Source: Gaoshiqia hydrogeniformans (GTDB lineage: Bacteria > Bacteroidota > Bacteroidia > Bacteroidales > Prolixibacteraceae). From it: 64,000 nt of DNA. The notes under the pieces are model-generated. The model searched no databases. It was not told the origin of the DNA and was given only the letters and a program-made list of their open reading frames with translations. Position numbers and translations under genes: made by a program. Location: the NCBI RefSeq assembly GCF_049347105.1, contig NZ_CP186334.1, forward strand, positions 5,332,001 through 5,396,000. The letters run 5' to 3'. Numbering within the stretch: the first letter of the stretch is position 1; every line of letters starts with the position of its first letter. Positions 35,401-43,875 of the stretch are shown here, one piece after another.

Positions 35401-36089
35401 GCGGAGGCCTGGTTCCCGGGGAACAACAGGCTTATCCGGGCTTACCTAAATTTGTGGATGCTGTCAAAGACGGTGTAATTGACGACAAGGACTATGTCGA
35501 GATCGGTAACATGAATGCCAAACACACCGGCGGGTTCAACGTCAACGCCAGTTATAAAAACTTCGATCTTGCCCTGTATTTTAACTGGAGTTACGGCAAC
35601 GATATCTACAACGCCAATAAATTGGCAACGCTTTATAACCTGAACAAAGGGGGCGGTCTGTATGGCAATAAGCTGGCTATCGTGCAAGACTCTTATACTC
35701 TTTTCGAAATTCAAAATGGAAACCTGGTACGCCTGACCTCTCCCGAACAGTTGAATGCAGCCAACGCAAATGCAACCCTGCCGTCAACCTATCTGCAACA
35801 AGGCTATGTTTCCGATATCGGTATTGAAGACGGTTCATACCTTCGCCTCAACACGCTGACTTTGGGCTATACCTTGCCAAAACAGTTGCTCAGCAAGGCT
35901 AAAATAAGCAACATCCGCGCATACGGATCTATCTACAATGTATTTACCCTGTCGGGTTATTCGGGACTTGACCCTGAAGTAAATACGAATGAAAACATGA
36001 ACAACGCCCGTTATCCTACTCCCGGGCTTGACTGGGGAACCTATCCCCGAGCCCGTCAGTTTGTGATTGGATTAAATGCTACTTTCTAA
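32445..36089 (+). CDS. SusC/RagA-type TonB-dependent transporter with STN signalling domain
   Basis: This 1214-residue outer-membrane transporter imports oligosaccharides, probably pectin fragments, with energy from TonB. After a long signal region (hydrophobic at about residues 23-40, ending FSQ) comes an STN domain (about 44-120, LNVKLKDVPVRDFIQLVEDQ). A CarboxypepD_reg-like domain follows (about 130-205, VSGVVRGESGEPIPGVTV), then the SusC TonB box region and plug (GYGTMKKRDVTGSV, DGIPGNISDIPADMVESIDVLKDASSTAIFGARGANGVI). The rest is the 22-strand barrel, ending in a terminal F. The STN domain is what lets a SusC talk to FecR. ATG 32508 is a possible alternative start. susD follows after 35 bases. 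Confidence 0.95.
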   Translation: MKKSRMGDPFAVKGCRLILRKMKLTFLFSCLVFITSWGNTFSQNTSLNVKLKDVPVRDFIQLVEDQTNYYFLYQDEVFRKGQKVTIESEGRSLDHILNQLAEQAGITYEVVDRQIILKSNATNIRTATVMQQNLTVSGVVRGESGEPIPGVTVVIKGTGNGTITDLDGQYSLNNVPADATLQFSFVGMKPVEVQVSGRSQINVTLQEETIGLEEVVAIGYGTMKKRDVTGSVASVSGEQLAAIPVANVAQALQGRLPGVNIMSQDGRPDATISIRVRGGGSISQSNDPLVLIDGIPGNISDIPADMVESIDVLKDASSTAIFGARGANGVILVTTKRGKEGQATVSYNGYVKFNTPTGYLDTFDPYDYLVNRWGLLDVYFGTTYTTPFQQLFGIGAYTGSNSAGIDAYKNVSPYNLQKEVYNSSFSHNHDLTITGGTDKTKVIFTVNYMDEDGMKLNSYSKRATASFKLDQKISKKLDFNLDVRYTDRETLGNESTTNGYGSALSGSYRFRPIAMEDIKGDLSFLGDASLGEESFVFDDMYSPVKVIKDRENLTLRQSLRGTAGANWEIIKGLNYRTELTLARDYTQNKIWRGPTPASFNEENYLNGDGTHKWAGDADFRKNEGWSLRWTNTLSYEIVLKEVHRINALIGQEITDSGGTNMRISGRKFPNNFTKANAFAMISQYGSDLVISSGVSTPSRIQSYFGRANYSLLDKYMFTATFRADGSSNFSPEHRWGYFPAASVAWRVSEESFLKDTYWLDDMKLRVSYGEVGNDAISADQWSQLWASESDTRWQYGLNNELQPSYDLASSQMANRDLKWETTITRNIGLDFTLYNSRLWGTIDLYKNTTQDLLMLTDIPSITGFTTSYANIGQTSNKGVEISLNGVLFKNQDWNITAGANINFNRGNIDELAEGLQSAYGTQFLQSGIPNADYALQVGKPVGIVMGYKMDGKGYYTPDDFNFDAATGMYTLKDGVADLSKAFVSYRGGLVPGEQQAYPGLPKFVDAVKDGVIDDKDYVEIGNMNAKHTGGFNVNASYKNFDLALYFNWSYGNDIYNANKLATLYNLNKGGGLYGNKLAIVQDSYTLFEIQNGNLVRLTSPEQLNAANANATLPSTYLQQGYVSDIGIEDGSYLRLNTLTLGYTLPKQLLSKAKISNIRAYGSIYNVFTLSGYSGLDPEVNTNENMNNARYPTPGLDWGTYPRARQFVIGLNATF

Positions 36090-36124
36090 ATCGCGTAAAT
36101 GGACAATAATCTTTAAAAAAAACA

Positions 36125-38185
36125 ATGATGAAAAAAATAATATTATATATATGCCTGGCGCTGTTGCCGTTCATGTTTACCGGATGCAGCGACTACCTGG
36201 ATGTATCAAATGAGGGTCAATCAGACGATAACTTTGTGATGTCGAGTCCTGCCGAAGCCTTTAAAGCGCTATCGTGGGCATATGCCGAATATCGCCAAAA
36301 TGCAGCACACGGCGGAAACTACAACTGGCAGGACCCGCTGGGATCTGATGCTGAATATATGAGCGAATTTCCTACGGCAAACAATGTAATTGCACGTTTG
36401 CAGCCCACTGCGGTCACAATAAATGCAAGTGCCGGTCTGTATAATAGCTTGAACATTACACTTGCACGCGCTGCCCGTGTTGCCGATTTAATAGAAAAAA
36501 AAGGAGAATACCAGACGGAGCTTACAGGTAGTGCACCTACCGATTGGACACATCTTTACGGAGAAGCTAAAACCTTGTGGGCATTTTGCGCCTGGGAACT
36601 GGTACGTCATTTTGGCGATGTTCCCTTTGGCTATGAAAACAAATATGTGGAAGAATACGAGCTGACTTCACGCTTCGAGATTATAGATAAGATCTTGGAT
36701 GAACTTAAAGCTGTAGAAAGCAAAATGTACACATTAGGGCAAGGCGGAATTACCGCTGAACGGATTAGCCGCACGTACGCCAATGCGCTAATCGGCGAGA
36801 TCGCGCTTCACGCGGGTTCATGGCAAACCATTCGCACGGATGTGTCCGGATTGTACGGCGCTGTGCAATTTGAGGAAAAGGGGTCCAATGACGGAGCCTG
36901 CGTTTATGCCCGACGTACGGATTATCTGGATTATATCAAAATGGCTGAACAATACCTGAATGCAGCTGTGAATACCCACAAAGGAACGGCAACCCTGATC
37001 ACAACAGACAGCCGGGCAGCCAACAATCCCTTCCAAAAACATTTTCAGGAAGTGAATTCGAGACGCGTAAGTCCCGAATCGCTCTTTGAAATCGGAACGG
37101 TTGCCGGCGTTGGAAATGCTGAATATGGATACAGTATGGGGCGTCCCGGTTCCAACAGTTCGGTGATGAGTGTTTTAAATACCTTTGCTGCCATCCGCAT
37201 CATTCCCACCTTCTTCTATAATGCTTACGAAGCCGGCGATAAGCGTCGCGACGTCAGTATGGTGGTAACCGGAAGCAACGCGGCAACCGGACAGGAAAAC
37301 CTGATTCCGCTCGGCGTAGGCACCCGTATCGGCGGCGGCGGCCCAAGTATCAATAAATGGGACAAAAACAGAGGAGATGTACCCGCATACCCAAATGCAG
37401 GAAACCGTACGACAGGTATCAACTACGTCATCATGCGGATGGCTGATGCGATGCTGATGCTTGCCGAAGCCAAAGCAATTGTAGGAACCGATAATGCCGG
37501 AGCGATTTCGCTGGTAAACCAGATTCGTGAACGGGCTTTTGGCAATACAAGCAAAAACATTTCCGGGCTCACAGGCGAGGCCTTGTTGAATGCCATTTAT
37601 AATGAGCGCAAATTGGAATTATTGGGCGAAGGCGATATCCGTTGGGACATGATCCGTTCGGGTAAGTTCAACGAAAGGGCCATTGCAGTTCGCCAGGAAA
37701 TGGCAGCTATGTTGACAAGCCTTGAAGCAAACGGATACTACACATTCCCAAGCGGAAGGACCTTTTCCAATTATATTTGGACAAAGTTTGTACAGGTAGG
37801 CAGTGGCAGCGCTGCTGTAGTCACACAAAGTCCTGACGAAAGTAACCCGGCGCTCTACCCGGGCTGGCGCGGCATCTACGAATGGGGCGCTGCAGCCCAC
37901 GCGAACTACCCAGCCAAAAATCTGGCCATCAAAGGTTTGTATAACTACATTGATCCTAACGGCGCAGAAGCGTTAGCATTGGTCGCTGACGGATATACCA
38001 GAGTGAATTGGGGGATCCGGATCTGGAGTGACGCCAATGCCAAAGCGATGTTGGATGCTGCTATTCTCGACGGCGTAGTAGGCCGTGAGACCAGCGCGCC
38101 CCGCTACTTCCATGCAATGCCCCTGGTAGTAATTGACCAATCGAAAGGTAAGGTAAAAAATGGTTACGGATTGCCCAATCAGTAA
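36125..38185 (+). CDS. SusD/RagB-family glycan-binding lipoprotein
   Basis: This 686-residue surface lipoprotein (lipobox FTGC, Cys21) forms the lid of the SusC transporter. It has the N-terminal SusD-like domain (SDYLDVSNEGQSDD, WAYAEYRQNA) with TPR-like helices and the C-terminal RagB/SusD core, including NYVIMRMADAMLMLAEAKAIVG, INQIRERAF-like LVNQIRERAFGNT and NERKLELLGEGDIRWDMIRSG. That last motif is diagnostic. At 686 residues it is longer than the typical 500-600. It is co-transcribed with susC and followed by a terminator. The ligand is inferred to be pectic from the neighbouring lyase and esterase-like genes. Confidence 0.94.
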   Translation: MMKKIILYICLALLPFMFTGCSDYLDVSNEGQSDDNFVMSSPAEAFKALSWAYAEYRQNAAHGGNYNWQDPLGSDAEYMSEFPTANNVIARLQPTAVTINASAGLYNSLNITLARAARVADLIEKKGEYQTELTGSAPTDWTHLYGEAKTLWAFCAWELVRHFGDVPFGYENKYVEEYELTSRFEIIDKILDELKAVESKMYTLGQGGITAERISRTYANALIGEIALHAGSWQTIRTDVSGLYGAVQFEEKGSNDGACVYARRTDYLDYIKMAEQYLNAAVNTHKGTATLITTDSRAANNPFQKHFQEVNSRRVSPESLFEIGTVAGVGNAEYGYSMGRPGSNSSVMSVLNTFAAIRIIPTFFYNAYEAGDKRRDVSMVVTGSNAATGQENLIPLGVGTRIGGGGPSINKWDKNRGDVPAYPNAGNRTTGINYVIMRMADAMLMLAEAKAIVGTDNAGAISLVNQIRERAFGNTSKNISGLTGEALLNAIYNERKLELLGEGDIRWDMIRSGKFNERAIAVRQEMAAMLTSLEANGYYTFPSGRTFSNYIWTKFVQVGSGSAAVVTQSPDESNPALYPGWRGIYEWGAAAHANYPAKNLAIKGLYNYIDPNGAEALALVADGYTRVNWGIRIWSDANAKAMLDAAILDGVVGRETSAPRYFHAMPLVVIDQSKGKVKNGYGLPNQ

Positions 38186-38266
38186 AAATGATGTTTGATT
38201 ATTGAAAGCTGTATTAAAAGTTTGAACGTTTTCAAGAATCAGTTACCGTTTCAAATGATTTAAAGA

Positions 38267-38297
38267 GAGGCCGTCCAAATGGATGGCCTCATTCTTT
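38267..38297 (+). terminator. Terminator of the susCD operon
   Basis: A 10-bp stem (GAGGCCGTCC with GGATGGCCTC, one G-T pair) and an AAAT loop are followed by the T-rich ATTCTTT. It separates susCD from the enzyme genes. Confidence 0.7.
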
Positions 38298-38330
38298 ACG
38301 ATCTCAAACCATCCTTCTCTGAAATGCCAC

Positions 38331-38338
38331 TATCTTTA
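38331..38338 (+). promoter_or_regulatory. Possible -7 box (TATCTTTA) for the pectin enzyme operon
   Basis: It differs from TAnnTTTG only at the last base, and lies between the susCD terminator and the next ATG, 15 bases before it. No -33 element is visible. If this operon is driven by the local ECF sigma factor, a different motif would be expected. Confidence 0.3.
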
Positions 38339-38353
38339 CCTTAAAAACCTCCT

Positions 38354-38992
38354 ATGAGAACCGCTGCACTCCTGATGTTCATCCTATTTTTCCCGCTGAT
38401 TACCCGTTCCCAAATCATTGAATTGTTTCCGGCAGAGTTCCTGGGATCAAAATCATATTCCGAAATTAGCGGCGCTCCCAAGCTAGTCGATTCCCCATAC
38501 GGGAAAGCCGTTTGGTTTGATGGCCGGGATGATGGCATTTTCCTGAATGAAATGCCGCTAAAGGGATTGACTCAATTCACCATCGAAGTGATTTTTCGTC
38601 CCGAAAGCCAGGGTAATTTTGAACAACGCTTTTTTCACTGCGGCGAGGCAAATGCCGACCGCGTCCTGCTGGAAACACGCAACACGGCTACCCATTGGTA
38701 TTTCGATGCTTACCTGCAAAGCGGGACCGAAAAGCTTGCCCTGATCGACTCCACCCTGCTGCACCCGCTCGACCAGTGGTACCATGCCGCCTTTGTGGTC
38801 GACAACGGCCACCTGGCTACCTACATAAATAAAGAAAAGGAACTGGAAGGATCGGTCAATAGCAGTCCGATCAATACAGGACAAAGCTCTTTCGGAGTCC
38901 GGCTGAATAAGCGGTCCTGGTTTAAAGGGGCCATTTATCACGTAAAAATTAGTCCGAAAGTCTTAAAACCTGAAGAATTCATCAACCTGTAA
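38354..38992 (+). CDS. Exported LamG/concanavalin-like domain protein
   Basis: This 212-residue protein has a signal peptide (residues 1-19, ending TRSQ) and one concanavalin A-like LamG_3-type beta-sandwich. It shows GKAVWFDGRDDGIFLNEMPL, FTIEVIFRPES, DQWYHAAFVVDNGHLATYINKEKEL and a final KGAIYHVKISPKVLKPEEF strand. Such stand-alone domains in polysaccharide loci usually bind glycans or scaffold enzymes. It is first in a tight run of five genes (gaps 46, 62, 23 and 39 bases) devoted to pectin-type polysaccharide. No catalytic residues are apparent. Confidence 0.82.
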   Translation: MRTAALLMFILFFPLITRSQIIELFPAEFLGSKSYSEISGAPKLVDSPYGKAVWFDGRDDGIFLNEMPLKGLTQFTIEVIFRPESQGNFEQRFFHCGEANADRVLLETRNTATHWYFDAYLQSGTEKLALIDSTLLHPLDQWYHAAFVVDNGHLATYINKEKELEGSVNSSPINTGQSSFGVRLNKRSWFKGAIYHVKISPKVLKPEEFINL

Positions 38993-39038
38993 AACAAACC
39001 GTTTAAACCGAAATCAATAATGAACCAAACTTACCAAG

Positions 39039-40643
39039 ATGAAAAGAACTAAAATCTGCCTCTTTTTCATACTCATTTTCATGTTACCAGCCACAAGTAT
39101 GTCGGCGCCAAAAAAAGATATCATCCGCGAGATCGAAGAAACCATGCTTCGGGCCACCCGGTTTATGGTTGAAACGGTCAGCACAAACGGCGGTTATGTC
39201 TGGTACTACCTGCCTGATTTTTCGCGTCAATGGGGCGAAATGGAAGCATATAAAACCATGATCTGGCTGCAACATCCGGGCACCATCAGCATGGGGCACC
39301 TGTTTCTGGAAGCTTATCACGCTACCGGAAACGAATATTACTACCAGGCAGCACAGAAAGCCGCCGCCGCCATCATCTGGGGCCAGAGCCACGAAGGGGG
39401 TTGGAATTACATGATCGACTTTGCCGGCGACCGCTCGCTGAAAGCATGGTACAGTACCATTGGCAAAAACGGCTGGCGGCTCGAAGAATTTCAGCACTAC
39501 TACGGCAACTCCACTTTCGACGACGACATCACCTCCGACGCTGCCCGTTTTCTGCTGCGTATGTATCTTGAAAATACGGACCCGGCCTACCGACCGGCAC
39601 TCGACAAAGCCATCGGCTTCATCCTCGAAAGCCAGTACCCGCTGGGAGGCTGGCCGCAACGCTACCCCTTGCGTTACGATTTCAGCAAAAAAGGCCATCC
39701 GGATTATTCCTCCTTCTACACATTTAACGACGATGTAACCTGGGAAAACATCCATTTCCTCATCCAATGTTACCTGACCCTGGGACAGGAACGTTTTCTC
39801 GATCCCATCAAAAGAGGGATGAATTTTTATTTGTTGTCGCAGGACGGATGCGGCGCCTGGGGACAGCAGTTGAACATGGACCTGGAGGCGGCCGGCGCCC
39901 GCACCTACGAACCGGCTGCTTTTCTTCCCTCCACCACCTGCGAAAATGCCGGCCTCCTGCTGAAGTTTTACCAATACACCGGCGATAAGCGTTTTCTGGC
40001 CCGTGTGCCCGATGCCATTCGCTGGCTCGAAGAAACTGCGCTTCCGGCCGATCAGGCGGAAGGCGAACGTACCCACCCTACTTTTGTAGATGCCAAAACC
40101 AACAAGCCGGTGTATGTCCACCGAAAAGGATCGAACGCTGCTTACGGCTATTATTTCACCGACGACGACGACCAGCACCTGCTGTCGCATTACTACGGCA
40201 AATGTCGCGTACCTTTGCAGGAACTGAAAGAAGAATACAACCGCATAGCTGCCCTTTCCGCGGAAGAAGCAACTCAAGATTCCCCTATCAGGCCCGGAAG
40301 ATTTGAGCATCCGGGAACACCTCAAAAATTCTATGATCTGAACAGGTTTAAATTCAACTTCCCCGCCACCGAGGAAATGGTCCGGGAAATTATCAGTTCC
40401 CTCGACCAGGGAAATCGCTGGCTGGCCAAACACGCCATGATCAGCCATCCGTACGTCGGCGACGGAAAGGATCAGGAGCTAACCGACGAGTTCACCTCGG
40501 AGAATGTGGGCGATAAAACGGATACTTCGCCCTATCGCGACACCACCGATCAGGAATACATCTCAACGGGCGAATACATCCGCAACATGCACCTGCTGAT
40601 TAATTATCTTAAAACGAAAAAAGAAGGGCGGACAGCAGAGTAG
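39039..40643 (+). CDS. Pectate lyase, polysaccharide lyase family 10
   Basis: This 534-residue exported enzyme (signal peptide about residues 1-23) should cleave polygalacturonate by beta-elimination. It shows the alpha/alpha-toroid features of PL10: WLQHPGTISMGHLFLEAYHATG, HEGGWNYMIDFAG, the central GGWPQRYPL near residue 205, FNDDVTWENI near 228, the conserved arginine in ARTYEPAAF near 287, and TTCENAGLLLKF near 300. After about residue 400 is a charged linker and a further segment (NRWLAKHAMISHP onward). It is the clearest indicator that the locus targets pectin. It lies 46 bases after the LamG gene and 62 before the two-domain protein. Confidence 0.9.
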   Translation: MKRTKICLFFILIFMLPATSMSAPKKDIIREIEETMLRATRFMVETVSTNGGYVWYYLPDFSRQWGEMEAYKTMIWLQHPGTISMGHLFLEAYHATGNEYYYQAAQKAAAAIIWGQSHEGGWNYMIDFAGDRSLKAWYSTIGKNGWRLEEFQHYYGNSTFDDDITSDAARFLLRMYLENTDPAYRPALDKAIGFILESQYPLGGWPQRYPLRYDFSKKGHPDYSSFYTFNDDVTWENIHFLIQCYLTLGQERFLDPIKRGMNFYLLSQDGCGAWGQQLNMDLEAAGARTYEPAAFLPSTTCENAGLLLKFYQYTGDKRFLARVPDAIRWLEETALPADQAEGERTHPTFVDAKTNKPVYVHRKGSNAAYGYYFTDDDDQHLLSHYYGKCRVPLQELKEEYNRIAALSAEEATQDSPIRPGRFEHPGTPQKFYDLNRFKFNFPATEEMVREIISSLDQGNRWLAKHAMISHPYVGDGKDQELTDEFTSENVGDKTDTSPYRDTTDQEYISTGEYIRNMHLLINYLKTKKEGRTAE

Positions 40644-40705
40644 CGGGTCCGTTGATCGCTTTCATATACTTCTGAAAATTCAGAGAAACAATAAAAAAGC
40701 ACAAG

Positions 40706-43700
40706 ATGAAATGTAAACGATTTCAATACGCAAAATTCATTCTCCTGATTTTGTTGTATGCCAATCAGGGCATGGCCCTGGCGCATTTCAAAACCACCAC
40801 CAGCTCGCCGGTACACATCACTGAGAATAAAAAGCTGGAATATCGGATCGAGGCCAACGGCGATCGGTTACCCGATTATTCGTACTGCGGGTATTTGGCT
40901 TCGGAAGCTCCTGTTCCCGATGTGCCGGTAAAAGTCATTGTTCCGCATAAAGCAGGCGATGCCACAGCCGATATTCAGGCTGCCATCAACTACCTGTCGG
41001 GTTTACCCCTGAACGAACAAGGATTTCGCGGGAGCGTACTGCTTGAAAAAGGCGTCTACCAAATCAGCGGAAGTTTGATCATCGCGGCTTCGGGAGTGGT
41101 GCTGAGAGGAAGCGGCTGCGGAAATGACGGCACGACGCTGCTCGCTACCGGCACCGACCGGACCACGCTCATCCGTGTGGCCGGAAAAAACGACCTCAAA
41201 ACAGAACAGCCGGTACAACTGGCAGACCGGTATTTTCCGGTAAACAGCACCGAACTGACCTTTGATACCGAACATACTTTCCATGTGGGCGACCGGGTGA
41301 TCGTTAACCGTCCTTCCACCCGGGAATGGATCGAAAGCATCGGGGCCGACAAAATCGGCATTTATGTGGACTACCAACTCACCAAGTGGGAACCGGGCGA
41401 TTTCGACCTGAACTGGGACCGCACCGTGGTGGCCGTTTCGCCAACGTCCATTACCCTGGATGCTCCGCTGACCAACTCACTTGATCCCAATTTTGGTGGC
41501 GGGTCAGTTGCCAAATATGTCTGGGACGAGAGAATCAACAATGTCGGAGTCGAAAATCTGCGTTGTGTGTCCACCTATGATTCTTCCAATCTGAAAGACG
41601 AAAATCATCGCTGGATGGCCATCATCATCGAAAATGCCTGCGACTCGTGGGTGCGCCGGGTGGTTACCGAAAACTTTGTCAGCTCGGCGGTGGCCGTTTG
41701 GGAAACCGCCAAACGCATCACGGTTGAAGATTGCAAATCACTTCATCCGGTAGGCGAAATTGGCAACTATCGCCGTTACTCCTTCCAGACCCTGGGACAA
41801 CAGGTACTTTTTCAGCGGTGCTATGCCGAGTATGGTTATCATGCTTTTTCGGTTGGTTTTTCCACACCGGGCCCAAACGCTTTTGTACAGTGCTATTCCT
41901 ACCTCCCCTGCCACGTCAGCGGAGCCGTAGGCGGCTGGGCCAACGGTGTGCTGTTTGATAAGATGACTGTGGACGGGGGCAACATTAGCTTTGCTTACCG
42001 CGATGTGGACGGGCAGGGAGGCGGCTGGAGCGCTGCCAACTCACTGTGCTGGCAGGGCCGGGCCGCCCAAATCCGGCTCGACGCCCCGCCCGGAGCGCAA
42101 AACTGGGCCTACGGAAGCTGGGCACAAGGATACGGCAGCGGTCATCACGAACTGGAACACACGTTCCTGGAACCTGAAAGTTTTTTCTATGCCCAACTGG
42201 AAGCGCGTACAGGTAAAAAATCGGTAGAAACAGATAAGATCCTGGTGTACCGATCGAATGAAACCACCGCCCCAGCGCCTGAAATGACGGCTCAATTTAG
42301 CGCACGCTCAAAATTTCCCGACCTGATCATGGATGCCTGGATTGACCGGATGATTGAGCAATACCCGATCCATTCAGATGTTTCAGAAGCAAAGATGCTT
42401 CAGGAAATCGACCGGCCGGCAGTGTCCGAAAAACAGGGAAAGGGTCCGGTTCTCTCCCTGCAAAACGGACGATTGCTTCTGGGAGACCGGCTGATGACCG
42501 GAAGAAGAAACCGCAGCTCCATGTGGCGCGGATCCGCCCGTCCCTCGCAACTGACCCGGCCAAACCCCAACCTGGTCCGTTTTGTTCCCGGCCGTACCGG
42601 TCGCGGACTGACTGACGACCTGGACACGCTGGTAACCGACATGTTGCGGAACAAAATCGTGGTGATGCAAAATTTCCCGGCGCTATGGTACGAACGGCGC
42701 CGCGACGACCATGCCCGCACCCGCCGCGCCGATGCCGACGTATGGGCGCCATTTTACGAGCAGCCTTTCAGCCGCAGCGGACAGGGAGAAGCCTTTGACC
42801 GCCTCAGTAAATACGACCTTAGCCGGTGGAACCCCTGGTACTGGATGCGCCTGCAACAATTTGCCGAATTGGCCGATCGAAACGGACTGGTGTTTCTGCA
42901 GGAACATTACCTGCAGCACAACATCATCGAAGAAGGCGCGCACTGGGCCGACTATCCCTGGCGATCGGCCAACAACATCAACAACCCGGGTTTTGCCGAA
43001 AATACACACTATGCCGGAGACAAGCGGGTATACATGGCTGAAGAGTTTTACGATACCACCCACTCCGTACGGAAGCAGTTTCACCGCAACTATATCCGCA
43101 AAAGTCTCGATAACTTTAAAAATAACCGCAACATCATCCATCATCCGGGCGAAGAATACACCGGACCGGTCCATTTTATGGAATTCTGGCTGGACGTGAT
43201 TGCCGAATGGGAAAAGGAAACAGGGCAAAACGCCTTGGTCATGCTCCCCGGAACCAGGGATGTGCAGGACGCGATCCTGGCCGATCCCAAACGCTCGGCC
43301 TGCGTGGATGTGCTGGACATCATCCAATGGCAATACAGGGAAGACGGCAGCTTGTATGCCCCGCCGGGCGGCGTGAGCCTGGCCGGCCGCCAGTATGCCC
43401 GTATCTGTGAAGTCGGCGAAACATCCTTCGATCAGATCTACCGCGCCGTGAGCGAATACCGGCAAGGTTTTCCCGAAAAAGCCGTGGTTTATTCACGACA
43501 GGGCGATCCGTTTGCCAACTGGGCCGCTTTCATGGCAGGAGCTTCACTTTCACCGCTGCCGTTCATTGGCGATGAACAGTTTTTTCGTGATGCCGCCACG
43601 ATGGAAAGTTTCACCAAAGGGAAGGCCGAAAAGAAACAATACCTGCTTGGGACAGAAGGCACCGGATACATCATCTTCAGCCAAACATCTTCTGTAAACA

Positions 43701-43852
43701 TTGAACTGACAGGCGACAACAAAACTTACCGGCTCGACTGGATTCATCCGTCAACCGGAGAGATCACACGCACCGGCAGCAGGATTTCCGGAAAAGGGAC
43801 CGAGGTGTCAGCGCCTTTTGACGGTCCTGCAGTAGCCTGGCTGCATCTGTAA
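40706..43852 (+). CDS. Two-domain exported protein: pectin-lyase-like beta-helix plus DUF6298-like domain
   Basis: This 1048-residue protein has a signal peptide (about residues 1-26). Residues about 60-510 form a right-handed beta-helix: DATADIQAAINYLSG starts it, and VLLEKGVYQISGSLIIAASGVVLRGSG is the typical first turns of pectin-lyase-like folds. Residues about 570-960 look like a TIM-barrel-type hydrolase domain (KIVVMQNFPALWYERRRDDH, NGLVFLQEHYLQHNIIEEG, IIQWQYREDGS) that I associate with DUF6298. A small beta-sandwich closes the chain. The fusion suggests one enzyme with two activities on a branched pectic region, but no activity is established. It sits between the PL10 and pectinesterase-like genes. 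Confidence 0.72.
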   Translation: MKCKRFQYAKFILLILLYANQGMALAHFKTTTSSPVHITENKKLEYRIEANGDRLPDYSYCGYLASEAPVPDVPVKVIVPHKAGDATADIQAAINYLSGLPLNEQGFRGSVLLEKGVYQISGSLIIAASGVVLRGSGCGNDGTTLLATGTDRTTLIRVAGKNDLKTEQPVQLADRYFPVNSTELTFDTEHTFHVGDRVIVNRPSTREWIESIGADKIGIYVDYQLTKWEPGDFDLNWDRTVVAVSPTSITLDAPLTNSLDPNFGGGSVAKYVWDERINNVGVENLRCVSTYDSSNLKDENHRWMAIIIENACDSWVRRVVTENFVSSAVAVWETAKRITVEDCKSLHPVGEIGNYRRYSFQTLGQQVLFQRCYAEYGYHAFSVGFSTPGPNAFVQCYSYLPCHVSGAVGGWANGVLFDKMTVDGGNISFAYRDVDGQGGGWSAANSLCWQGRAAQIRLDAPPGAQNWAYGSWAQGYGSGHHELEHTFLEPESFFYAQLEARTGKKSVETDKILVYRSNETTAPAPEMTAQFSARSKFPDLIMDAWIDRMIEQYPIHSDVSEAKMLQEIDRPAVSEKQGKGPVLSLQNGRLLLGDRLMTGRRNRSSMWRGSARPSQLTRPNPNLVRFVPGRTGRGLTDDLDTLVTDMLRNKIVVMQNFPALWYERRRDDHARTRRADADVWAPFYEQPFSRSGQGEAFDRLSKYDLSRWNPWYWMRLQQFAELADRNGLVFLQEHYLQHNIIEEGAHWADYPWRSANNINNPGFAENTHYAGDKRVYMAEEFYDTTHSVRKQFHRNYIRKSLDNFKNNRNIIHHPGEEYTGPVHFMEFWLDVIAEWEKETGQNALVMLPGTRDVQDAILADPKRSACVDVLDIIQWQYREDGSLYAPPGGVSLAGRQYARICEVGETSFDQIYRAVSEYRQGFPEKAVVYSRQGDPFANWAAFMAGASLSPLPFIGDEQFFRDAATMESFTKGKAEKKQYLLGTEGTGYIIFSQTSSVNIELTGDNKTYRLDWIHPSTGEITRTGSRISGKGTEVSAPFDGPAVAWLHL

Positions 43853-43875
43853 AAAACAAAATAAACTCTAATAAA

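Noticed and set aside
39084..40448. Open frame of about 454 codons on the minus strand, opposite the PL10 lyase
   Set aside because: It mirrors the codon pattern of the strongly supported lyase gene, has no recognisable domain and breaks the operon layout.
42683..43465. Open frame of about 260 codons opposite the DUF6298-like region
   Set aside because: It is an antisense shadow in GC-rich coding sequence; the product resembles no family and it has no plausible start region.
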